A stretch of DNA of 64,000 nt from Pelagihabitans pacificus (GCF_009371985.2 NZ_VIKU02000001.1:186001-250000); one strand, 5' to 3'; shown: positions 53,126 to 62,504, counted from the stretch's first letter. Program-made: numbers and translations. Notes: a model not told the origin generated them from the letters alone.

Positions 53126-53908
53126 CTATTTCAAATTATTCAGGTATCCAATGACCAGATGGTTGAACATTTGAGGCTGTTCTACATTCACTACGTGACC
53201 ACAATATTCTATAGTGACCAAGCTGCTCATCTGATGTTTTTGTACTACTTTTTCAACGGTTGGCAAAAAAAGATAATCTTCGCCACCCATAATGTAAAGG
53301 GTAGGAATTTTGATATCCGCAGCTCGAAAGAAACGCAGTAGCGGATTAATTTCGGAAGTGAGTTTAAACCATCTTATGAATTCCTTTTGATAAAGTTTCT
53401 TGGCTTCCCGTACAAATAATAATCTCGATTCCCGATGGTTTCGGTTTGGCATAATTACGAAGGCGAAAAATTTATACAACCAAAGGTAGGGAACTATCGA
53501 TTTGAAGATAATCCCGAGTCGCATCAGTACCTGGGATCTTAAGTCAAGCTTCATGATGGCTCCGCCCATCACCATACTCTCTACCCTATTGGGATATCTT
53601 TCGGCGAGGTTTCGAATAAGGATGGTTCCCAAAGATATTCCTATGAAATGTGACCTGTGAATCTTTTCGTGATCAATGACTTCAATGATATCATCGGTAA
53701 TGGAATCAAAGGTGTATTTGTCGTTGAAGGCGTCCTTCAAGTTGGGTTTGGAATTTCCATGTCCCCTTAAATCCAGCAATAACACATTAAAATGTTTCTT
53801 GAACTCCCTTAACTGCTTATGCCATATTGAAGAACTACCACCCGCACCGTGTACGAAGGTTACCCACTGGGATGACCCGTGGCGTAAATAAGTCGTGTAA
53901 TTGAGCAT
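53126..53908 (-). CDS. Alpha/beta hydrolase (intact catalytic elbow)
   Basis: Cytoplasmic alpha/beta hydrolase of 260 residues. The oxyanion HGAGG (about 20-24), nucleophile GISLG (Ser about 95), an Asp in YIMGGEDYLF and the His of YCGHVVNVEQP are all in place. The gene lies just beyond repeat element B on the opposite strand and is not obviously part of the PUL. The natural ester or other substrate is unknown. Confidence 0.9.
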   Translation of the reverse strand: MLNYTTYLRHGSSQWVTFVHGAGGSSSIWHKQLREFKKHFNVLLLDLRGHGNSKPNLKDAFNDKYTFDSITDDIIEVIDHEKIHRSHFIGISLGTILIRNLAERYPNRVESMVMGGAIMKLDLRSQVLMRLGIIFKSIVPYLWLYKFFAFVIMPNRNHRESRLLFVREAKKLYQKEFIRWFKLTSEINPLLRFFRAADIKIPTLYIMGGEDYLFLPTVEKVVQKHQMSSLVTIEYCGHVVNVEQPQMFNHLVIGYLNNLK

Positions 53909-54110
53909 AGTGTTCTACCAACCTGCCTTATGACAAATCCGTGGGCAATGTATTAAACTTTTCCTCGTAAAAACACTTTTATCGATTTTTTTAACAATTC
54001 GGCAGAAGTATTCCCACCTAATTTAGGACCCCATTGTTAAAATAATATCAAAAGAACTGATTTTTAGCTGAATATACCGATTACTTAAGTCCAAAACTGG
54101 TTTTGCTACG

Positions 54111-54118
54111 TATCTTTG
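54111..54118 (+). promoter_or_regulatory. -7 promoter element of the 65-aa gene
   Basis: TATCTTTG matches TAnnTTTG and lies 20 bp before the ATG at 54139. It excludes the longer TTG start at 54103. Confidence 0.5.
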
Positions 54119-54138
54119 ATAGAACTATTCGTAAGACT

Positions 54139-54336
54139 ATGGAAAAGCAATATTGCAGGGTAGGAACCGTTACCCCGATGACCTCAGGAAGAAAGGCAAT
54201 CGCCTTATTGGAGTATCAATATCAAAATTTTGTGGAAAAAGCCACGAATATGGAATATACCGATACGAAACTCGGTGAGTTTTTCGAGCAGAAAGCCCGG
54301 AAGCTTAAAAAAATATTGGAAGGTCTCGTACAGTGA
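54139..54336 (+). CDS. Small hypothetical protein (65 aa), helical
   Basis: Not recognised. The 65-residue product (MEKQYCRVGTVTPMTSGRKA and on) has a short N-terminal part followed by a predicted long charged helix (about 20-65, rich in Glu, Lys and Leu). The ATG at 54139 is supported by the promoter element at 54111-54118. Its stop abuts the stop of the convergent pyrF gene. The role is unknown. Confidence 0.65.
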   Translation: MEKQYCRVGTVTPMTSGRKAIALLEYQYQNFVEKATNMEYTDTKLGEFFEQKARKLKKILEGLVQ

Positions 54337-55158
54337 TCATTTGCTTTTCAGTAGCACTTCTTGCATTTGCTGCTGAATGAGTCCGGCTTTCTCGGCGGCC
54401 GCTATCGCATAATCGGTTGTATGCGAAGCATATATAATTCCTCTCGAAGAATTAACCAGTAGCCCCACATCCTTGTTCATTCCGTATTTGCAAACTTCCT
54501 GTAAACTTCCTCCTTGTGCCCCTACGCCCGGGACCAATAGAAAACTGTTCGGAACAACCCGGCGTATCCCGGTAAGAAAAGAGGCTTTGGTAGCCCCTAC
54601 CACATACATTAGATTTTCAGCGTTTTTATAGGTTTTGGAAGTTCTCAATACCTTCATGTACAATTCTTCTTCCCCCGTTTTTTGGGTTTGAAAATCATAG
54701 GCCCCTTGATTGGAGGTCAAGGCCAACAAAATGGTATGTTTGTCCTTGAATGCCAGAAAGGGTTCTATGGAATCTTTTCCCATATAAGGAGCGACTGTAA
54801 TCGAATCGAACTGTAGGTTCTCAAAAAAGGCCTTGGCGTACCGTGTGGAAGTATTTCCGATATCCCCTCTTTTGGCATCGGCAATCGTAAAAATTTCCGG
54901 ATGATTTTTATTGAGGTAATGAATTGTCTTTTCCAAGGCTTTCCATCCTTTGACTCCATGGGCCTCGTAGAATGCGATATTCGGTTTGTAGGCTACGCAC
55001 AGGTGATGGGTCGCATCGATGATCCCTTTGTTGAACTCGAAAATCGGGTCTTCTTCTTCCAAAAGATGCTGGGGAATCTTCTCGAGATCGGTGTCCAGGC
55101 CAATGCATAAAAATGATTGTTTTCGATGTATGTGTGCTACGAGGTCTTCGGTGGTCAT
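54337..55158 (-). CDS. pyrF: Orotidine-5'-phosphate decarboxylase (type 2)
   Basis: Final enzyme of de novo UMP synthesis. The 273-residue protein belongs to the long PyrF type, with [13 protein letters not shown] near the N terminus, the catalytic [10 protein letters not shown] (about 93-102, Lys as key residue) and VPGVGAQGG near the C terminus. It lies downstream of prfA on the same strand with an 83-bp gap. Nothing unusual was seen. Confidence 0.96.
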   Translation of the reverse strand: MTTEDLVAHIHRKQSFLCIGLDTDLEKIPQHLLEEEDPIFEFNKGIIDATHHLCVAYKPNIAFYEAHGVKGWKALEKTIHYLNKNHPEIFTIADAKRGDIGNTSTRYAKAFFENLQFDSITVAPYMGKDSIEPFLAFKDKHTILLALTSNQGAYDFQTQKTGEEELYMKVLRTSKTYKNAENLMYVVGATKASFLTGIRRVVPNSFLLVPGVGAQGGSLQEVCKYGMNKDVGLLVNSSRGIIYASHTTDYAIAAAEKAGLIQQQMQEVLLKSK

Positions 55159-55241
55159 TTGTGTCGCCTTGGGAGGTTAGAAAATTCAGGATGTTCGACT
55201 ACATTTGAACTTAGGGGCTTTTTGGTAGGTCTCCTGACGGC

Positions 55242-56318
55242 TCAAAACGTTTCGGAGGCTTCCTTAAGCTTTTCAGTGTTCTCCACCAAGCTCAATTCAT
55301 CGATTATTTTTTGGATGTCGCCATCTATTATATTTTGCAGATCGTACAAAGTAAGCCCGATTCGGTGATCGGTTACCCTACCTTGCGGATAGTTGTAAGT
55401 ACGGATTTTGGCAGATCGGTCTCCGCTACTTACCTGCGAATTCCGTTTTGCGGCATCCTCTTCCTGCTTTTTCGCCAATTCAAGATCGTACAATCTTGAC
55501 CGTAGGACCTTGAATGCTTTTTCCTTGTTTTTGTGCTGTGATTTTTGATCCTGGCATTGTGCGACCAATCCGGTCGGGACATGTGTCAATCGAACGGCCG
55601 AGTAGGTGGTATTTACAGATTGTCCTCCTGGTCCTGAAGAACAAAAGAAATCGATCCGTACATCCTTGGGGTCGATTTCAACATCAAAATCCTCGGCCTC
55701 TGGCAATACCATTACGGTTGCCGCGCTGGTATGAACCCTGCCCTGGGTTTCGGTTTGTGGCACGCGTTGTACGCGGTGTACACCAGCCTCGAATTTTAAG
55801 GTTCCGTAGACATCTTCCCCTGTTACCTCGAATTGTATTTCCTTAAAACCACCGCTGGTACCCTCACTTAAGTCGATGACATTCGTTTTCCAGCCTTTTG
55901 ACTCGCAATACTTGGTGTACATCCGAAAGAGGTCACCGGCAAAAATACTCGCTTCGTCCCCCCCTGTACCGGCACGTATCTCTACAACCACATCTTTGGC
56001 ATCCTCCGGGTCTTTGGGTATCAACATCAGCTTTATTTCTTCCTCTAATTGCGGTAGTTGTTCCTTAGCTTCTTCCAACTGCATTTTGGCCATCTCCAAC
56101 ATCTCGGTATCACTACCATCCGCAATAATCTCTTCGGCCTCCTTGATATTGCCGGTTAATTCGATATATTGACTTCGCTTATCGACCAGCTGTTTTAAGT
56201 CTTTATATTCTTTAGTCAACTGCACATAACGCTTCTGGTCCGCTATGATATCGGGTTGTATAATAAGATCGGCGACCTCATCGAAACGCTGTTTGACTAT
56301 GTTTAATTTATCGATCAT
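55242..56318 (-). CDS. prfA: Peptide chain release factor 1
   Basis: Decodes UAA and UAG and releases the peptide. The GGQ motif is in [20 protein letters not shown] (fragment GPGGQSVN) and the anticodon-like PxT triplet occurs as PQT in [10 protein letters not shown]. The 358-residue length is normal. The ATG at 56318 gives a canonical N terminus ([15 protein letters not shown]). It is divergent from the small ABC transporter operon. Confidence 0.97.
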   Translation of the reverse strand: MIDKLNIVKQRFDEVADLIIQPDIIADQKRYVQLTKEYKDLKQLVDKRSQYIELTGNIKEAEEIIADGSDTEMLEMAKMQLEEAKEQLPQLEEEIKLMLIPKDPEDAKDVVVEIRAGTGGDEASIFAGDLFRMYTKYCESKGWKTNVIDLSEGTSGGFKEIQFEVTGEDVYGTLKFEAGVHRVQRVPQTETQGRVHTSAATVMVLPEAEDFDVEIDPKDVRIDFFCSSGPGGQSVNTTYSAVRLTHVPTGLVAQCQDQKSQHKNKEKAFKVLRSRLYDLELAKKQEEDAAKRNSQVSSGDRSAKIRTYNYPQGRVTDHRIGLTLYDLQNIIDGDIQKIIDELSLVENTEKLKEASETF

Positions 56319-56371
56319 ATGAAGGTGTTCAGCAAAGCAGGAATAGCGTTACTTGAAACGCGAATTTACGA

Positions 56372-56379
56372 TAAATTTG
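56372..56379 (+). promoter_or_regulatory. -7 promoter element of the small ABC operon
   Basis: TAAATTTG matches TAnnTTTG, with TTG at 56353-56355 in the -33 region (16-bp spacing). It predicts transcription start near 56385, so the TTG at 56353 is a promoter element and not a start codon. Confidence 0.5.
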
Positions 56380-56403
56380 TACATTTATGGATATCCCTCC
56401 GGT

Positions 56404-56709
56404 TTGGACGCAAACATTTTATCTTCTAAGCACCTACGACTATCACTGCGATTTTATGGAACGTATTTTTGGGCAAGCCTCTTTTTTTCCTTGTTCTTCT
56501 TTCTAAGCCGACTTTCCGTTCCGGGCATTATTTTTGGGAAGTTGGTTTTGACCGCTGTGCTCTATGTGATATACCTGGATCCGAAGCTAAAAAAGCGGCT
56601 CATGTTTTATCATAACTTTGGTATTTCAAAGAACCGATTGTTCTTTTTCGGTTTTCTCTTGGATATGGTAATTACCCTCGTAACCCTATATATTTTGAAT
56701 TTATTTTGA
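56404..56709 (+). CDS. Small membrane subunit paired with an ABC ATPase
   Basis: Hydrophobic protein of 101 residues with about three membrane helices (near 20-35, 38-53 and 80-100) and a basic central loop KLKKRLMFYHNFGISKNR. It overlaps the ATPase gene (TTG/TGA overlap), so the two are translationally coupled. It is probably the membrane component of a very small ABC system. The TTG at 56404 is the favoured start because the transcript should begin around 56385. It matches no family known to me. Confidence 0.65.
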   Translation: MDANILSSKHLRLSLRFYGTYFWASLFFSLFFFLSRLSVPGIIFGKLVLTAVLYVIYLDPKLKKRLMFYHNFGISKNRLFFFGFLLDMVITLVTLYILNLF

Positions 56710-57371
56710 TAGTAGAAATCGACAACGTGGAACTCAGTTTTGACCAGCGCAAAATTTTGTATGGTGTATACCTTAAGGCCGAGCGGGGCAAGGTAACCGG
56801 AATTATGGGACGCAACGGGTCTGGGAAAACATCCCTTCTAAAAATATGGTTTGGTAGCCTTAAGGCCAAATACAGTCATATCCGGATAGATGGGATACAT
56901 CAACGACAAAAACTATTCAAGTCGGGAAAAGTTGTTTTCTTGCCCCAACATCAATTACTTCCCACTAAAATACGGATCTCCGATGCTTTTGAATTATTTG
57001 ACCTCGACTGGCGCACATTTATCGAACATTTCGAATCTTTCAAAAAATATGAAAAGATGAGGATCCGGGAATTGTCTTCCGGGGAGCTTCGGGTGGTGGA
57101 GACCTATTTGGTGCTCTCGGCCAAAAAGGAAATCATTTTTTTGGACGAACCCTTCTCGTTTGTGGCTCCAGTATACGTAGAGAAGCTTAAAGCTTTAATG
57201 GCACGGAAGAAGAAAGACAGTGTAATCGTGGTCACCGATCATTTTTACCGGGACATCTTAGAGGTGAGCGACCGAATTTACTTTCTTAAAAATGGCTATT
57301 CCAAAACCATTGAAACCGAGCAAGATCTGGCCAACGAAGGCTATGTGCTTACTAGTTCCCGAGAAAGGTAG
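56706..57371 (+). CDS. Small ABC transporter ATP-binding protein
   Basis: ATPase of 221 residues. The Walker A is GRNGSGKT (35-42), the signature reads LSSGE (123-127) instead of LSGGQ, and the Walker B is IIFLDE (143-148) with catalytic Glu intact; the switch His is His179 in TDHF. It starts with a TTG that overlaps the stop of the small membrane gene. Its 3' end overlaps the convergent DUF3570 gene by 20 nt. The substrate is unknown. Confidence 0.85.
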   Translation: MIVEIDNVELSFDQRKILYGVYLKAERGKVTGIMGRNGSGKTSLLKIWFGSLKAKYSHIRIDGIHQRQKLFKSGKVVFLPQHQLLPTKIRISDAFELFDLDWRTFIEHFESFKKYEKMRIRELSSGELRVVETYLVLSAKKEIIFLDEPFSFVAPVYVEKLKALMARKKKDSVIVVTDHFYRDILEVSDRIYFLKNGYSKTIETEQDLANEGYVLTSSRER

Positions 57372-58632
57372 TTCCCAAAGTCACGATGTAGGAGCTCAGT
57401 CCGTCACTTCGATCGTACTTGTTTAGACGGAGGTCTACCGTCTTTAGTCCGAAACTAAAGATACTGGCTCTTGTAAAAATATCCTTGTATCGCAAGCCCA
57501 TTCCGTATTGATGCGCATTGAATTCCGACAAATCGTAGTCGGAGGTATAAAAATCAAAAGTGGAAAGGGCCGCTTCTTTTTGATAGAAATAGTCGGCTGC
57601 GGTTTGACTATAGAAGCGGTAGGAAGGATAAATCGTGAAGGAATCACTCAACTTTACAGGAATTTCCAAATTGGCAGTATGTCCGGTAATCCCCCAGTCG
57701 TCATAATAGAAACGATAGTAGCTTCTTACGATCAACCGATCGTTTAGATAATAATTCAATCGTGCTCCTATCGGAATCTTCAGTCGGGAATCGGGCAGCC
57801 GTTCCACGTCATCGGCCAGTTGAAATTCACCGATAAAGAAGTTTTCCGTATCATTAAAATATACCCTTTGAAATGGGGTGCTCAGGAGTCCGTTCTGCAA
57901 TACCACATCCATAAAAACAGATCCCTGCAGTTTCTTCCCCAATATTTGTGAAAGCCCCAAGGAAAGGGAATAGGAATTACGATTTTCGTTGGTGAACGCT
58001 TGGAACATCGGATCATACATACCATTGCCCACGGTCCGGGAGTCGAAAAATCCAGTACGCAGTTCTATTGGATACTGTGGATTCCATTTGTCAAGAAAAA
58101 CGTTGGCGCCTATGGAAAACTCCGTATTTTTTTCGTTGAACAAATGGGCATAACTTCCCCCCGCCCCGACCGAAAAATAGTCGTACTCGGATGCTACGTA
58201 CACATTTCCCGTCCACACCGAGTTGCGGTCCTCGGAACTGTGCTGATACGACGGATTAAAATGAATCAATTGATCGCTCCTGGAGGCGCCCGAGGAGGCG
58301 CTAAATGGGCTTACAGGCCTATTAGGGTCGCCATCCAAGGGGTTGACATTGCTTGAAGAGGCCGAGGTATAGGCAGAAATACCCACGTCGACCGTTAGCA
58401 CGTCATCCTCGTTCATCGGGATTCTTACCACCACGCTGGAAGTGGCATCGGTAAGTTCCTCGGTGCCTTGCCCCCCAGTAACGGCCGCATTGTTTCCATC
58501 TTGACCGTAGTAACTGAAAAGCAGATCGATTTCCGAGGTTTCAAGCACCCTTTTTTTATAGGCTGAAGCATCGGTCTGGGAATGCATTGCCAGACTGCCG
58601 AAGACGAAGAACAAGGTGAAAAGGTATTTCAA
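57352..58632 (-). CDS. DUF3570 outer-membrane-type beta-barrel protein
   Basis: Exported protein of 426 residues (signal to about residue 18, MHSQ). The mature chain is a series of amphipathic strands with many aromatic residues and belongs to DUF3570, by the blocks LLFSYYGQDGNNAAVTGGQGTEEL and NPSYQHSSEDRNSVWTGNVYVASEYDYFS (fragments). It is a likely outer-membrane barrel. The start is a TTG. It is the last gene of the Rieske-thioredoxin-ApbE-DUF4266-DUF3570 operon. DUF3570 and DUF4266 genes are commonly adjacent. Confidence 0.88.
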   Translation of the reverse strand: MKYLFTLFFVFGSLAMHSQTDASAYKKRVLETSEIDLLFSYYGQDGNNAAVTGGQGTEELTDATSSVVVRIPMNEDDVLTVDVGISAYTSASSSNVNPLDGDPNRPVSPFSASSGASRSDQLIHFNPSYQHSSEDRNSVWTGNVYVASEYDYFSVGAGGSYAHLFNEKNTEFSIGANVFLDKWNPQYPIELRTGFFDSRTVGNGMYDPMFQAFTNENRNSYSLSLGLSQILGKKLQGSVFMDVVLQNGLLSTPFQRVYFNDTENFFIGEFQLADDVERLPDSRLKIPIGARLNYYLNDRLIVRSYYRFYYDDWGITGHTANLEIPVKLSDSFTIYPSYRFYSQTAADYFYQKEAALSTFDFYTSDYDLSEFNAHQYGMGLRYKDIFTRASIFSFGLKTVDLRLNKYDRSDGLSSYIVTLGTTFLGN

Positions 58633-58693
58633 ACTTGGAACGGGTTAGCTGTTTGTTGGGGGCATTGAACTTTTCTTTTTTACCTTCAACCGG

Positions 58694-58915
58694 TCAATTA
58701 CATCCACATCCACCGCCTGTTTTTCCGCCATTGGCACCTGCGGCCGCTTCACGATATACCTGAAAGTTCGTTTCGAACCGTTCAGTACCATGTGCGCTCA
58801 ACTGCATTTCCTCATCATTGAGGTATACTTTTTCATATTCCTTGACCACTGCACAGGAGGAGGCGGCAATCAGAACGACTCCTATCAGTACTATTTTTTT
58901 TATCCGTTGGCTCAT
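58694..58915 (-). CDS. DUF4266 lipoprotein with Cys-rich end
   Basis: Lipoprotein of 73 residues. The signal MSQRIKKIVLIGVVLIAASSC has a lipobox with Cys21. The DUF4266 motif continues as VVKEYEKVYLNDEEMQ, and the tail is glycine-rich and ends GGKTGGGCGCN with two cysteines. The reading frame is open further upstream, but the ATG at 58915 starts the signal. It lies 141 nt after ApbE and 61 nt before DUF3570. The family function is unknown. The C-terminal Cys-Gly-Cys could bind metal or a cofactor. Confidence 0.88.
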   Translation of the reverse strand: MSQRIKKIVLIGVVLIAASSCAVVKEYEKVYLNDEEMQLSAHGTERFETNFQVYREAAAGANGGKTGGGCGCN

Positions 58916-59056
58916 TTGTTTTTGATAGAAAAATGTAATTTGTTCATTGACGGTCAGGTGGGTATCCGGTATCATGATGGCTCGGCTTAAAGGCTAAGTT
59001 AGGCAATATTTGCCAGGTGTCCCCGTATCGACCTTCCTGTTTTCCGTTTGGGGATC

Positions 59057-60055
59057 TTAGGGGTCGTCGCTCTCAAATAGGATACCGCTGCTTTTGTGCA
59101 CTTTGTTTTGGTCATCGACCACGATTGCCTCGGTACCTCCCAATTGATTGATCAAAGCTAGTCCCGATTCCTTTCCCATAATAAAAACGGCGGTGGCCAG
59201 CGCATCGCAAAGTTCCGCACTTTTAGCGAAAATCGACACGCTGCTGATACCGGATGCGGGGACCCCTGTACGTGGATCGATAATGTGTGTATACTTCTTC
59301 CCATTGAACACCACGTATTTCTCATAGTTCCCTGAAGTAGCCACCGAGGATTCGACAATCGGTAGCCATGAAAAAATCTTGTCTTTGCTTAATGGATTCG
59401 CAATGCCAATCAACCATTTTTCCCCACTGGCCTTGGTACCCCAAGTGGTCAGATCTCCTGCAGCATTGATGATTCCCGCAACGACTTGTTTGGAAACCAA
59501 CAACTCTTTGGCCTTGTCGGCTGCATAACCCTTTCCGATTGCCCCAAAGGATATTTTCATCCCGGGCTGTCTCAAGAAAACGGTTTGTCGTTCAGGATTC
59601 AAGATGATTTTCCGGTAGCCTACCCTAGCGATCGATTTTCTAATCTCCGCTTCGGTAGGCATTCGTTTCATTGAACCATCGAATTTCCAAATTTGGTCCA
59701 TCGATGCATAAGAGATGTCGAAAGCACCATCGGTTATCTCCGAAATTTGCTTGGCCCGCTCAATGAGTTTAAACAATTCCTCGCTAACCTTTACCGGCTT
59801 TACCCCGGCATTCTTGTTGATCAGGGCCGTTTCGGAATCGGGGTCCCAGGAAGAGATTATTTTTTCTATTCGCGTAATCTCGGCAACCGCCTCGTCTATA
59901 TTGATGTATCCCAGCTCCTCGTTCAAGGCTACCACGGTAATATCGAACCGGCTACCCATTAGCTTCACGGTTCGGTTAACTGTGACATACTTACGTTCTT
60001 GCCCGAAGACGTTCAGGACAAGAAAGCAAAAGAGCAAGGGTATCAGCGCCCTCAC
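59057..60055 (-). CDS. apbE: FAD:protein FMN transferase ApbE, exported
   Basis: Extracytoplasmic flavinyltransferase that attaches FMN to Thr or Ser of target proteins. The signal peptide (to about residue 18, NVFGQ) is followed by the ApbE blocks GSRFDITVV, DGAFDISYASMDQIW, SFGAIGKGYAADKAKELL, AAGDLTTWG and YTHIIDPRTG. No protein with an FMN_bind-type acceptor motif (S/T-G-A-S/T) was seen nearby, so the target is unclear. Its start overlaps the thioredoxin-like stop by 4 nt. Confidence 0.94.
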   Translation of the reverse strand: MRALIPLLFCFLVLNVFGQERKYVTVNRTVKLMGSRFDITVVALNEELGYINIDEAVAEITRIEKIISSWDPDSETALINKNAGVKPVKVSEELFKLIERAKQISEITDGAFDISYASMDQIWKFDGSMKRMPTEAEIRKSIARVGYRKIILNPERQTVFLRQPGMKISFGAIGKGYAADKAKELLVSKQVVAGIINAAGDLTTWGTKASGEKWLIGIANPLSKDKIFSWLPIVESSVATSGNYEKYVVFNGKKYTHIIDPRTGVPASGISSVSIFAKSAELCDALATAVFIMGKESGLALINQLGGTEAIVVDDQNKVHKSSGILFESDDP

Positions 60056-60489
60056 CTGAGGAACTTATTTAGGTTTGAAATATACTTCTCAGGCGTTGTT
60101 TTTTCATATCCCAGAGTACCCAAGACGGTTCGTTCGGCATTCAGAACGACGACCAATGGGAAATGTCCCCTGGGGTTGAAACGATCCGCAAGCTTCGCAT
60201 GCTCTGCGATCTTCTCTTCCGATAACCGATTACTTTTTTTTCTTGGAAAATCGGCCTTGTACAAAACATAGTGTTGATGGGCGTATTTCTTAAATCGCTC
60301 CGACTGCCAAATTTCCTTATCGAGTTTAATACAGGGAGCGCACCAATCCGATCCGGAAAAGACCAATACAATCGGTTTATCTTCTTCTTTTGCATGGGAA
60401 ACCGCTTCTTCGAAATTGTTCTCCCAGTTTTGGGAAACCACTGAAAAAGACATTAAAAAAAGACTCAGAAAAAGCAATTGCTTCGTCAT
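60052..60489 (-). CDS. Exported thioredoxin-fold protein
   Basis: Periplasmic thioredoxin-like protein of 145 residues. A signal peptide (MTKQLLFLSLFLMSFSVVSQ) precedes a domain with the redox motif WCAPC (Cys50 and Cys53). The segment GHFPLVVVLNAERTV holds the cis-proline region. It resembles the DUF255/thioredoxin-7 type more than TlpA. The ATG at 60489 starts the signal. It overlaps apbE by 4 nt and follows the Rieske gene by 32 nt. It may keep a partner's cysteines reduced. Confidence 0.9.
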   Translation of the reverse strand: MTKQLLFLSLFLMSFSVVSQNWENNFEEAVSHAKEEDKPIVLVFSGSDWCAPCIKLDKEIWQSERFKKYAHQHYVLYKADFPRKKSNRLSEEKIAEHAKLADRFNPRGHFPLVVVLNAERTVLGTLGYEKTTPEKYISNLNKFLR

Positions 60490-60521
60490 AGGGCTTTGCA
60501 AAACAAAATCAATGCCACTCT

Positions 60522-60965
60522 TTATTCGAACACTCTTAATATATCCCCTGTTAGTTCGGTATTGTAGACTTTTAAGGGCTTGGCAGGGTTGCCGTCTACT
60601 TGGTTCAAGGGGCTTCCATCCTGCTCAAAACGGGAGCCGTGAACATCGCAATAGAAGATACCGCCATCTTGGTTCAAGAAAGTGACTTGATCATATCCTT
60701 GATGGCTGCATATTTGGCTGGCAGCGATGAGTTCACCTTGTAGATTTCTCGCCACTACAACATCATTCTTCAGAATGTAGCCACCATTCGTATTTAAATT
60801 GGAGGCCTCCGAGGAGGTCAAGTCTACCGTAAAATCAACCCCTGTAGGAACATCCTTGATGTTGCCGGCCGGTTCATCATCCTTTGAACATCCCTGCGTA
60901 CAGGGAAACAGCAATGCAAACGCCGCGCCTGCTCCCAAACTCCTTAAGAACTCTTTTCTTTCCAT
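60522..60965 (-). CDS. Exported Rieske [2Fe-2S] lipoprotein
   Basis: Rieske protein of 147 residues. Cluster ligands are Cys86-His88 in CSH and Cys106-His109 in CDVH. The N terminus MERKEFLRSLGAGAAFALLF is a Tat-like signal (RK in place of RR), and Cys26 could be lipidated, although the lipobox is poor. The domain resembles stand-alone Rieske proteins and not cytochrome bc1 subunits. As the first gene of the operon it probably passes electrons between extracytoplasmic partners. It is on its own transcript, 168 bp after purM. Confidence 0.9.
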   Translation of the reverse strand: MERKEFLRSLGAGAAFALLFPCTQGCSKDDEPAGNIKDVPTGVDFTVDLTSSEASNLNTNGGYILKNDVVVARNLQGELIAASQICSHQGYDQVTFLNQDGGIFYCDVHGSRFEQDGSPLNQVDGNPAKPLKVYNTELTGDILRVFE

Positions 60966-61133
60966 AACCTATTTTTATATTAAAAGAACGTATGAAACAA
61001 TGGAATCGTATAGCGAATATCGATAATTCGATAAATGTTGGTTCCGGCCAATTCTATGGAACGCAAAAAAGACGGCAATCTGTTTTTACGGAGGATATAC
61101 TTCGGTCGTAATAATTAAGGATTTACAGTGCTT

Positions 61134-62315
61134 CTAACTATAAATAAAGGTACCAAACTCACTTTCGATAGTGAGTTTTTTGACACTGGATTCTTCCACC
61201 CTACCCACCATTTGCGCGGGAACACCGAAACTCTCGGAGATTTCTATGAGCTGATCTGCGACCGTAGGATTCACATAGAGTTCCATGCGGTGCCCACAAT
61301 TAAAAACTTGGTACATCTCCTTCCAATCTGTGCCGGATTGCTCCTGTATTAATTTAAACAAAGGGGGTATCGTAAAAAGATGGTCTTTCACAATATGAAG
61401 TCGGTCGATGAAATGAAGAACCTTTGTCTGCGCGCCGCCACTGCAATGCACCATCCCATGGATGCTATCAGAACCATATTTGGCCAGAATGGCTTTGACG
61501 ATGGGTGCATAGGTTCGGGTCGGTGATAGTACCAATTTACCCGCATCCAAAGGCGTGTCGGGCACCGGATCGGTTAATCTGGTGTTACCTGAATACACTA
61601 AGTTCCCGGGTACGGCCGAATCATAGCTCTCTGGATATTTTTCTGCCAAGTACTTTGAAAACACGTCATGCCTGGCAGAAGTGAGTCCGTTACTTCCCAT
61701 CCCTCCGTTATATTCCTTTTCATAGGTTGCCTGCCCAAAAGACGCCAGGCCTACGATCACGTCGCCTGCTTTGATATTGGCGTTATCGATTACTTGACTT
61801 CGTTTCATCCTCGCCGTAACGGTAGAATCTACTATTATTGTCCGAACCAAATCGCCTACGTCAGCCGTCTCCCCGCCAGTAGAATGGATGGTTATCCCGT
61901 GTTCCCTTAAATCATGGATCAATTCTTCAGTTCCATTGATGATTGCGGAAATCACCTCCCCTGGAATCAGGTTTTTATTTCGTCCGATGGTCGATGATAA
62001 AAGAATATCGTCCGTAGCACCGACGCATATCAAGTCATCGATATTCATAATCAATGCATCCTGGGCAATGCCTTTCCACACCGAAAGGTCGCCCGTCTCC
62101 TTCCAATACATATAGGCCAGCGAAGATTTGGTACCTGCACCATCGGCGTGCATCACGAGACAATACGCTTCATCGTGAGTCAAGTAATCGGGGACAATCT
62201 TGCAAAATGCATTGGGAAACAGCCCTTTATCAATATTTTTTATGGCATTGTGCACATCTTCCTTTGAGGCCGAAACCCCCCGTTGCTTATATCTTTCGCT
62301 TGCTGAAGAACCCAT
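61134..62315 (-). CDS. purM: Phosphoribosylformylglycinamidine cyclo-ligase-like protein (PurM family)
   Basis: AIR synthetase family protein of 393 residues. The ATP-binding block HADGAGTKSSLAY, the MNIDDLICVGA segment and the GGETADVGD stretch all match PurM, with the C-terminal domain from about 190. It should convert FGAM to AIR in purine synthesis. The Bacteroidota form is longer and diverges from E. coli PurM. The ATG at 62315 is favoured because a -7 element lies 15 bp upstream and inside the longer frame. Confidence 0.9.
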   Translation of the reverse strand: MGSSASERYKQRGVSASKEDVHNAIKNIDKGLFPNAFCKIVPDYLTHDEAYCLVMHADGAGTKSSLAYMYWKETGDLSVWKGIAQDALIMNIDDLICVGATDDILLSSTIGRNKNLIPGEVISAIINGTEELIHDLREHGITIHSTGGETADVGDLVRTIIVDSTVTARMKRSQVIDNANIKAGDVIVGLASFGQATYEKEYNGGMGSNGLTSARHDVFSKYLAEKYPESYDSAVPGNLVYSGNTRLTDPVPDTPLDAGKLVLSPTRTYAPIVKAILAKYGSDSIHGMVHCSGGAQTKVLHFIDRLHIVKDHLFTIPPLFKLIQEQSGTDWKEMYQVFNCGHRMELYVNPTVADQLIEISESFGVPAQMVGRVEESSVKKLTIESEFGTFIYS

Positions 62316-62329
62316 GAAAACAATTTTGA

Positions 62330-62337
62330 CAAAAATA
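62330..62337 (-). promoter_or_regulatory. -7 promoter element of purM
   Basis: Minus strand TATTTTTG matches TAnnTTTG, 14 bp before the ATG at 62315, which means a leader of only about 8 nt. Confidence 0.5.
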
Positions 62338-62504
62338 GGCAATCACTTTAAAAAAGAATCATTCTTACCTCCTTTAGGAAAAATATGGCGACGGTCAACC
62401 GGAAAATTCCAATAGTCATATCTCCGAATAGCATTTGTCAACTAGAAACAAGACGATACGAGTTACGGTCGATATAGTAATTAAATCCTATTAAGAAGCG
62501 GTTT

